Assembly: GCA_021292105.1 (NCBI GenBank)
Contig: CM037866.1
Location: 8,276,482-8,340,481 of the forward strand
Length of the DNA stretch: 64,000 nt
Origin: Anadara kagoshimensis
Taxonomy: Eukaryota; Mollusca; Bivalvia; Arcoida; Arcidae
Reading direction: 5' to 3'
The position numbers and the translations under genes are program-made. A model generated the notes under the pieces. That model had not been told where the DNA came from. It saw only the letters and a program-made list of their open reading frames with translations, and ran no database searches. Numbering within the stretch: the first letter of the stretch is position 1; the number at the start of each line of letters is the position of its first letter. Of the stretch, positions 55,441 through 64,000 are shown piece after piece.

Positions 55441-55704
55441 ATAAAGTATGTTATTTATATACAAAGCCTAGTATGTGAAAGTTTTGGGTTCTTTTGTTGA
55501 AGGTCATAGGTTTTAATTCTCCGACTACTTAGAATTCTATCTCTTTTACCAGACTGACTGTCTCAATATAAGTGAAAGAATCTAGCTTGACTCGGTGCAA
55601 AACTTAATTTTACTCTCATTTACCAGGCACACTATTTCCAATGCGTACTATTTCATACTGTTTCATAGTAAAGAAGCCTGATTTTAGAGAAAGCGATAGC
55701 TATG

Positions 55705-57797
55705 CGGTAACCCGAAATACCGGATCTGCCCTAATTTACCGGATTGACCGTACGATTTACCGGATCAGCGCCGGATCGACCCTGATATTGTCACATAGAG
55801 TCAAAATGAGGTCAAATATTAGATTTGTACGATATCAATGATGAAAAATATATATTATTATTAATTGTTTTAATCATGGATGCCCGAAAATATCATTATT
55901 ATTTAGTTAAGGTTCAATACTATGCAAATCGCCATGTTGTAATAAGAAATGACATGCCAAAGCAAAAGGACCGCCTTCCTTTAACACTTTGGATCAATCA
56001 AATCTTGAAGTCGATCTGTTACAAGACGCAACAGGTAACTCCATTCAATGTCTTTAATTGACTCAACAGGGCTTCGCTATCAGTGGTAATAATAGGAGGC
56101 GTTATTTAGGTGATTGACGGCACGCGGCGGCCTTTTGTCCATGAAGTCCGTAAAAAGTTATTATTGACATAATGTTGCTCAGATAAAATAATGGCCCGAC
56201 GTCATAAAAATATTTAGACACAAAAAGTTAACTTTTTAAAAGTTTTGGTTATTTAAAATTATTATAATATTTTAATTCTTTCTTTTAAAAATGCGTGAAA
56301 CTTTGTTCATGTTTAATTTGAAATTAAATGAGAGAGATAGAGTAATTTATATTTAATTACATTACACAGATAAATAATGTTTTTCATTGAATTTATCTTA
56401 ATTGGAACTAATTTATATTAAGTCATGATTTTTTCACTGTTTTAATGATTTATTTTTCAGACTGAAATAACAGAGAAAGAAACAATGGGAATCTGAAATA
56501 AGAAACCCTTTCTTTTGACAACATTTAACATAGCAATTCCGATTTGATAAGTAATTTCCCCGGTCGTTGGGCCATGTTTCCAAAGACATTTATACCACTC
56601 CATTATCCTTTAACTGGTTTAATACAACAAAGGTCTAATACATGTACAATATAATCATATTGAGATTCCTTTTGACGACCTAGTAAAAGAAACCAGGAAA
56701 ACTGACAAATTTGCAATCATGATGGATTTAAATTATGCCTTGACCTGTTGACTGCTGCTCTTAAACATCCTATCAGATCATATATCCCCAACTTTCCGTT
56801 GAGTTTTTTTTCCGAACACCACCCCAGAAAAGTTGTAGGTAAATAAGTCAGCTTCACCAGTACCCACGGTTATATATTGACACAAATGGTCTTTCAAAAG
56901 ATATAGTGATGAGTTCGTACCCAATCACTTTGTTACCTTGATGAAACTGCGTTCTGAGACCAGATTGATTGAGACTATTATTATTATAAAACTCTGGAAA
57001 AAAATACTAAATACGACCTTGTTTTATGTTTGTTGAATTACGTTTTGTATGCATTGATTTTATTGGGGTGTGGTAATTTGATATTGTTTTACGTTGTTTT
57101 GTATATATTCACCATTTTATTAAATGTAGATACATATGTCCCAGTCAATTTTTTTCTTAAACATATATCAATAAGCCGTGTCGTTAATTATATTTTGTCT
57201 GATTAACTTTTGTGCCCGATTATATTTTATTTTTAAATGATGTATTTTATTTGTTTCCTGGCGATGTATATAAATAATCACAGTTACGTTTGTTTCCATA
57301 ATTTTATATTTATACTTGCTACTTTAATTAATGTTGTCTAAATAAATGAGTTTATGTGTCAATTTGTATTTCAATAATTACTTTTATTTTTTATAGTCCT
57401 GAAATGCTATTTCCTTTGCATTTAACGAATGATTGGTACTTCCTCGTCAAGATTATACTTATTCCCAGTCAATAATATACTTATTGGAAAAGAGTGTACA
57501 TGTCAGAAAAGTGACGTATTGATTATAATTTGTCAATATATAATATAAATCAAAGTGTGCCAATCAATTAATAATCATCATAAGATTTATCTCCCCTTGA
57601 CTATAATAAGATTTTTTTAATGATTGTGTGTCAATACACCATAGATAAAATCAAAATAAGATTGATTACATCTTATCAACATTATCATTCAATCTATGTG
57701 GCCATATAACCACATATAAGGGTCGATCCGGCGCCGATCCGGTAAATCGCATGGTCGATCAGGTAAATTAGGGCCGATCCGGTATTTCGGGTTACCC
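55705..57797. mobile_element. MULE-like element, 2.09 kb, about 95-bp TIRs, 9-bp target duplication
   Basis: Left GGTAACCCGAAATACCGGAT and its inverted right end are followed by matching arms with repeated TTTACCGGATC and GCGCCGGATC blocks. Flanks ATAGCTATG (55696-55704) and ATAGCAATG (57798-57806) match 8 of 9. Long arms plus a 9-bp duplication fit the Mutator superfamily. No transposase is recognisable. Confidence 0.82.
55825..56061 (+). other. 78-codon ORF inside the MULE-like element
   Basis: MYDINDEKYILLLIVLIMDA then a basic, tyrosine-rich stretch ending QQVTPFNVFN. A donor-like AACAGGTAACT lies at 56029-56039. No family recognised. It could be a captured gene fragment or chance. Confidence 0.2.
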
Positions 57798-58554
57798 ATA
57801 GCAATGTACGCTTTCACTGTTGTGAACGTCGTAGGCATGAAAATTTAGAGTCAGTCAGGTCAGTGGAAACAGAGTTTATTTAGGCCTGAAAATTACAAAC
57901 AAATACAGGCATTGTCCTGTAAACGGGTGTAGTAAACACCAATAATGCTGGTACTGCAACTCCTGAAATACTTCTTTTGCTGGTAACATATCAAATTAGA
58001 TATCTCGATTATATTATATTTTAAATAAAATAAATAAAAAATTATGTGGCCAATACTAAGCTGAAAGATAATGGTGGTTGTTGGTGATTTTAGAGCACTG
58101 GATGATGCAAAAAGATCTAGATGTGCTACAAGTAACATCTACATATTTCAGTCAAAGTTCGATAATCTGATAATTATGCAAATCATGGCAATTTGCTGGG
58201 TTAAGCTTTTAAAAAGTCAATCCACCTTAATTCAAGTTAAACTAAGCCTACAATTGAAATGCCTGAGGTTTTCATCAGCTAAATTTGCACCAAGGTCTTG
58301 TCAACACTGTCTTTTTAAAAACATCTGCAATAATCTCCATGATAAACACATGACGTGATAGGTGACGGTGAAAAAAACACATGGGACATGGAAGTCGGAA
58401 ATGCATAATAGAACACGACTTGGAAACGATACTAACACTGATACGGATTTGTAACTTGCTTTCATACTGGCTGTTGGCCGGGACATGGAGCTGTTAGCAG
58501 CATTTATTTATTTATTTTTTTATTATTTAAATGAAAAAACAAATAAACAAATAA

Positions 58555-59237
58555 ATCATTTATCAATTCGACGGATTTATCCGTTTTTGACGGCAATGAT
58601 TTATACAATTATCATAAAAACGGATAAACGGGCGGATAAAATAACTTGAAAGGTCAAATTAGACGGTTTTTTTTAATTTTTAATTAAATGTACTAAAAAT
58701 CCGGACTTTGTACTAAAACCAAACACATAACGATAAAAAGTACCTAAACGGCAACTTTGCGCACTACTGTAATATAGGTGTTTTAGAAGATGAAAGACAT
58801 TTTTTAATGAGTTGTAACTTTTATGAGGAAGTTTAGATATGAGTTGAACAGTAAAATGAATACTTTTTATACAGATTTTAATGACTTGAGTGAGGAAGAT
58901 AAATTTATTGTTTTAATGAATAATATAAATATTCAACCTTTTTTAGCAAAATGTATTTTAAATATGAGTAATAGAAGAAGTTACTTTTTAAACAGATTGT
59001 AAAACATTTTCTTTTTTTTAATGATGTGTTTTAATAGTATAAGTGATGTTTGATGTGTCTTATAAGTCTTTTAGGCTAAATGTAAAAGCTTTTATATATA
59101 GCAATTATGTAGTAGTTATTTTAGATGTATATTGTAGCTTTTATATATGACACTTAAATAAAATATTTTGAACTTTTGAACTGAACTGAACTTATTTGTA
59201 CCGATCTGGACAATGAATAGATTTGATTGGTCAGCCT
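58555..59237 (+). repeat. Dispersed repeat R1, copy 3, split by a LINE fragment
   Basis: The left part (58555-58768, 'CAATTCGACGGATTTATCC' to 'GGCAACTTTGCGCACTA') and right part (59188-59237, 'TTTGTACCGATCTGGACAA' to 'TTGGTCAGCCTA') together match copies 1 and 2. Confidence 0.75.
58769..59187 (+). pseudogene. 3'-terminal fragment of a non-LTR retrotransposon
   Basis: Codons for EDERHFLMSCNFYEEV, broken by stops, then KMNTFYTDFNDLSEEDKF and NMSNRRSYFLNRL to TAA resemble the zinc-knuckle-like 'ED..HFL..C..Y...R' end of many LINE ORFs, followed by about 190 bp of 3' UTR. 5' truncated and disrupted. Confidence 0.6.
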
Positions 59238-59249
59238 AAGGCGGTAAGT

Positions 59250-59490
59250 TCATGCATGTCGGAGTGGAGTAATGGTTTTTACGCCCCCAATCACAGAGGC
59301 CTGTTTCATAATATTTTTTTCAGTTCCAAAATACCCATAAGTACGTGGTATTTTTTTTTTTTAAAAATACGAGACTGACCACTGTGGCACCAATAAAGTT
59401 TATTTAAATATCGAGACGGTCAATTTATGGATGAAAGAGTGGGAAAGAGTAATGGTGTCTTGCGCCAAAGTCACGACCCTTTTACATAAA
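59250..59490 (+). repeat. Left remnant of the 80-bp satellite
   Basis: About two diverged units ('GAGTGGAGTAATGG', 'AAGAGTAATGGTGTCTTGCG') lie left of the 3.77-kb element, matching the array to its right. Confidence 0.8.
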
Positions 59491-61369
59491 TGGGTCATTC
59501 TCAAAAAATGTAGAAATTCATGTCACCAGCAATAAACATGCAGATATGTTTTAAATTTTATCAATTTAAAGGCTAAAATAGTTTGTACAGGTTCGGAACT
59601 GTAAAATGTTCTTAAAATATTTGATAAATAGTTATACTTTATAAAATTATGTAATCATTTGAGGTGTGATTCTGTTACTTTGTTACTGTCTTTCTACACA
59701 AGTTTTTTGTTTGTCATCAAAATACTTTATTTAATTGTTGATTTATAAATCAAATTTAGATTTTGGCCATTAGATAATCACGTATACTGACTAAATATGA
59801 CGAATTATTCAGTTTAATATGTCAACGAATGATATTTTTCTTGGATAAATAGTGTGTACAATGCTGCACAGTCCTTGGTGTTACCAAACACTAAAAGTGC
59901 ATATATACGAGTTACTGCTCTTTGCATATAAAAGATGGTATATGCTCCCTAGTCTGCAGACATCATGTATTCAGCATCTGGACAAAAATCAAACATCAGT
60001 AAAAACGTAATTAGTAAAAATTGATAAAGATTAGTTTACATTTAACAGTAGATTTATTTTAAGTCTGTAGTGTTACCGTTGTGTATACAATACCAAGAAA
60101 GAAATAAGAAAAATACACCTTTCTAAAGTTTTGGCAACGTTCAAAATTCAGATGTAGCATGTGTTTATGCTGAAGGAGGCATTATTTTTTAAACTATGCG
60201 TTAATATCTGAAAATATGTCCATTGTGTAACTGTCCTTGGTATTACTGTAGAAATTGGTTATTCCAGAGACAAATTTAGTGTTACCACAGACATTAAAAC
60301 TAATTAAGTGGATTTTTTGTAATTTTGTCAAAAATATTGAAAACAAATGTTTAAAAGACATTGGCACACCTTTAGTTGTACAATTATGGTGAAAGAAAAT
60401 ATTAGATGACCGGTTATCATACTGTTATTCTATTCTGGTTACACCAATGACTGAATACGGTAACACCAGGGACTTTTATTTTATAGATTGTTCCTATACC
60501 TAGTAGAAATTAGCAAACAATAACTATGTATATTTTGAGCAATAGCAACTGACCAATCCTTTAGTTATAATTCGTCGAACTACAGAAATATATGATGAGA
60601 ATTTTTAGATACACCAAAGACAAAAATGTAACACCAGGGACTTTATATTAATTATACTTTTAATACTATATGCACTGTCAGAAATACGTAAGTTTCCTTT
60701 ATTTTGACTGATCTTTTGAATGTAAATAAGGTTCTTGGATTGGTCTTTTGCTGTAAAAGTAATAAATGATTTGTATATTCCTAAATTTTGAAATGTTAGT
60801 TACACCAGTGACACAATTAGTAACACCATGGACTACTGGTATATATTTTAAATTGTTTTATGTAATACATACAATCTGAGTTATATCACGGTGGCTATCA
60901 CATATTCCAGATTCATATATGGGTCTTCGCTTACCATGAACAATTGATTTTGCGCTATGTTGTCAGAGATATCATATTGAAAATGAAGTAACACCAGAGT
61001 CAAACAAGTAAAGCCACCGAGTTGTTCACAGACAAGATATAATAAGAAAGAGAAAGAATGTAATAGATTTACGACAGAGTAAAACAGATCCTTAGGGTGG
61101 ACCTAAAAAGCTAAAACAAATAAAACCACAGTAAGTACGCAGACAGTAGGACACACAGTAGATATTCAGACAGACGCGTCGTTGCGAAGGGGCATTCAAT
61201 ATTTAAGACAGATGCACTGAAAATAGACCTACTACAGAATTTGATACAAAATTAGGAGAATTTGTACAGACCGATGACTCCACAACAGATGCGATGAAAT
61301 ATGTGGCTACACGAGACCAAAGGACATATTTAGACAGATCAAACAATAGTTGAACAGACTGACCTTTTA

Positions 61370-61960
61370 GTAGACTCTATGTCAGATATAGCAGGCGACA
61401 CTATAATAGAATTGGTGACAGATAAAGCTGCAGATAAACAGATAGATTACCCTTTAGCACAACTCAGATATAGTTCCAGATAGACAGACAGACAGACAGA
61501 TAACCCTATAGCAGACCCAGTGACAGATATAGTTACAGATAGACAGACAGTTGACCCTATAGCAGACTCAGTGTCAGATGTAGCTACAGATAGACAGACA
61601 AATGACCCTATAGCAAAGTCAGTGACATATATAGCTACAGATAGACAGGCAGATGACCATATAAAACTGAGTGACAGATATAGTCACGGATAAACAACAT
61701 ATTTCTCTATAACAAACTCAGTGACAGATATAGCTACCGGTACAGATATATTTTCCCTATAGCAGACTCGGTGACAGATATAGCTACAGATAGACAGATT
61801 TTCCTATATAAGACTCATTGACAGATATAGCTACTGCGAAACAGACAGATGAAAGCAGACTCATTGGCAGATATAGATACTGAAACATAGATGACCCTAA
61901 AGCAGACCCATTGACAGATATAGCTACCGAGAAGCAGACATAACCCAACAGCAGGTTTGA
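61370..61960 (+). repeat. CAGA-rich degenerate tandem array
   Basis: About eight to ten units of 50-75 bp with 'GACAGATATAGCTACAGATA', 'GACAGACAGATGACCCTATA' and 'GCAGACTCAGT'. No stable frame. Confidence 0.85.
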
Positions 61961-62181
61961 TGATTGATATAGCTGCTGATACTTTCGTTAAATCCTACTG
62001 TGATTGTTGATGTTTGCTACATTTTGAAATTTCACAGTCAATATTCTTTCAAATAATACCGAGGCGGTCAGTTTCTGGAGGAAACCAGAGTGCCTGGTCC
62101 GAGTTGGATTTAAACCTGTGAGATATGAAGCACTGTGATCTGTGAGCGTGCACTTTAAGTGTACTTTAGCATTTTTATTTG

Positions 62182-62312
62182 GTAGATCTGCCATATACCA
62201 CTTTTTTAATTTAATAATAAAATACACTCAAAAAGTGGTATATGACAGTATCATATACCACTTTTTGAATGTATTTTATGATTAAAAAAGTGGTATACGA
62301 CAGATCAACTGT
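62182..62312. repeat. Compound palindrome
   Basis: Arms of about 63 bp ('CATATACCACTTTTT', 'AAAATACA.TCAAAAAGTGG') are mutually inverted and each contains a smaller inverted repeat of TATACCACTTTTT. It lies inside the right half of the 3.77-kb element. Confidence 0.85.
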
Positions 62313-63258
62313 CTTTGGTGTTGTCTGTGGTGTTACCAATATATAAAATGACATCAAATGGTACAAATTTTACAAGGAACTATTATATTTCAATCGTTTA
62401 TTTATTTATTTTAATTTACTAGGTAAATCGCGAGTTTTAAGATAAAATAAAAGATCATCAAATCAAAATACTACAATATTGTCCCTGGTGTTACAAAGGT
62501 GTCTCTGGTGTTAACAAAACAATTGGTAAACATTGGATAATCTTGAGGAATGTAAATTTTTCTTTTCAAATATCTGTTTAAACTCCATTTTTGAGAGATA
62601 GAATATAATGTAAGATGTATTGTCTTACTTTTGTTCCCCAACACGCATTGGAATTTCAGTATTTTAAATGGCTGTCTTTGGTGTTATTCTTTTTGTCTTT
62701 GGTATAACTTCTAAATGTCTGTGGTGTTGCCATGGTCTATTCATTCATTAATTTGCACAATGTAAATAAATTTTGTTAACTTATAATTAATTATAAATTA
62801 CGTATTAAGTACTTTTCTATGAACCAGTAAAGAACGCGTGCCACAAAAAAGGCAGTAACTTATTATAAAATTCCGTTCTTGCAATATTTTTAGTTTATCA
62901 TTTCGAGATTTTAAGATTGTTATTTAAGTGTTAAAATGAAAAATACAGTCTCAAATTTTAAATGATATGTCAGCTAGTTTGTTATTCATGTATAGAAATA
63001 GGTTTTATATTTAAAATCTACTTAAATATAGATATTTTCAAAAACATAAATGATGGTTACTCCAGAGGACATTATGAAGCACAATTTTAAATTCAATTTG
63101 ATATTCTGTCAAAAAGAACCAATGTCTTGTGTGCATATTTCTCAGAATGAAATTTTATGTTTCAAATATTGATTTCGAACCAATGAAATGACGGGATTCA
63201 ATTATTTTTTTATCGTTATTTTGGTTTGTGGAATTTCTACATTTTTTGAGAATGACCC

Positions 63259-64000
63259 TTATATCGAGACAGCCAAATCATGGATGGTGGAGTGGGGAAG
63301 AGTAATGGTGTCTTGTGCCAAAGCCACGACCCTTTCACTTATATCGAGATAGCCAAATCATGGGTGGTGGAGTGGGGAAGAGTAATGGTGTCTTGTGCCA
63401 AAGTCACGACCCTTTCACTTATATCGAGATAGCCAAATCATGGATGGTGTAGTGGGGTAGAGTAATGGTGTCTTGTGCCAAAGTCACGACCCTTTCACTT
63501 ATATCTAGACAGCCAAATCATGGATGGTGGAGTGGGGAAGAGTAATGGTGTCTTGTGCCAAAGTCACGACCCTTTTACTTATATCTAGACATCCAAATCA
63601 TGGATGGTAGAGTGGGGAAGAGTAATGATGTCTTGTGCCAAAGTCACGACCCTTTTACTTATATCGAGATAGCCAAATCATGGATGGTGGAGTGGGGAAG
63701 AGTAATGGTGTCTTGTGCCAAAGTCACGACCCTTTCACTTATATCGAGACAGCCAAATCATGGATGGTGGAGTGGGGTAGAGTAATGGTGTCTTGTGCCA
63801 AAGTCACGACCCTTTTACTTATATCGAGACAGCCAAATCATGGGTGGTGTAGTGGGGTAGAGTAATGGTGTCTTGCGCCAAAGTCACGACCCTTTCACTT
63901 ATATCGAGACAGCCAAATCATGAATGGTGGAGTGGGGAAGAGTAATGGTGTCTTGTGCCAAAGTCACGACCCTTTTACTTATATCGAGACAGCCAAATCA
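63259..64000 (+). repeat. 80-bp satellite, nine units or more, running off the window
   Basis: Unit 'ATATCGAGACAGCCAAATCA', 'TGGATGGTGGAGTGGGGAAG', 'AGTAATGGTGTCTTGTGCCA', 'AAGTCACGACCCTTTTACTT'. Copies differ at a few positions only. The true length cannot be seen. Confidence 0.96.

Larger units (their letters stand above)
59492..63258. mobile_element. 3.77-kb TIR element with paired ACACCA subterminal motifs
   Basis: Perfect 28-bp inverted termini beginning GGGTCATTCTCAAAAAATG (59492-59519 and 63231-63258). 'TAACACCAGGGAC'-like motifs occur in pairs about 20 bp apart every 170-190 bp in the left part (60437 to 61010) and inverted in the right part (62311 to 62730). The centre is a CAGA-rich array. 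No transposase ORF; non-autonomous. Confidence 0.82.

Overview
This is eukaryotic, AT-rich, intron-rich nuclear DNA, best read as a metazoan and probably a bivalve mollusc. The evidence is a gene with 20 short coding exons bounded by GT-AG introns, a dense load of tRNA-headed SINEs, small terminal-inverted-repeat elements, non-LTR remnants and tandem arrays, and a large repeat that begins in an 'AAGAGGCCC...CTCACCTGAG' style and ends 'CTCAGGTGAGCTA'. The taxon is inferred from this style of sequence; nothing in the window names it.

One protein-coding gene can be reconstructed. It lies on the minus strand between about 54.4 kb (5' end) and 8.9 kb (stop codon). Twenty exons join with consistent splice phases into 687 codons plus stop (2,064 nt coding within 45.5 kb). 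The product is an ABC half-transporter with the order nucleotide-binding domain, then membrane domain. It has a canonical LSGGQ signature and the motif set of the metazoan ABCH group (often labelled 'ABC transporter G family member 20/23-like'). The 5' untranslated exon or exons and the promoter were not identified.

Layout. 1-8.9 kb: intergenic DNA downstream of the gene, holding several inverted-repeat elements (1.4-2.2 kb, 6.8-7.6 kb), a large dispersed repeat (3.3-4.7 kb) and homopolymers. 8.9-23 kb: exons 20 to 12, with SINEs, hAT-like MITEs, a LINE 3' end and duplicated splice junctions in between. 24.0-28.8 kb: a 4.8-kb foldback-like element in intron 11 whose arms are tandem arrays in opposite orientation. 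29-35 kb: exons 11 to 8. 35.2-37.2 kb: a 58-bp satellite with higher-order structure. 39.7-54.4 kb: exons 7 to 1, separated by complete copies of the large dispersed repeat. 54.4-64 kb: upstream DNA with a MULE-like element (9-bp target duplication), a LINE fragment nested in another repeat, and a 3.77-kb element with perfect 28-bp inverted termini and paired internal motifs, inserted in an 80-bp satellite that runs off the end of the window.

Two themes stand out. First, in five of the 20 exons the splice junction itself (exon edge plus donor or acceptor) is tandemly duplicated; at exon 12 the duplication is in frame and open over four donors. Second, several unrelated-looking mobile elements share an architecture in which the inverted arms are themselves built from short direct repeats.
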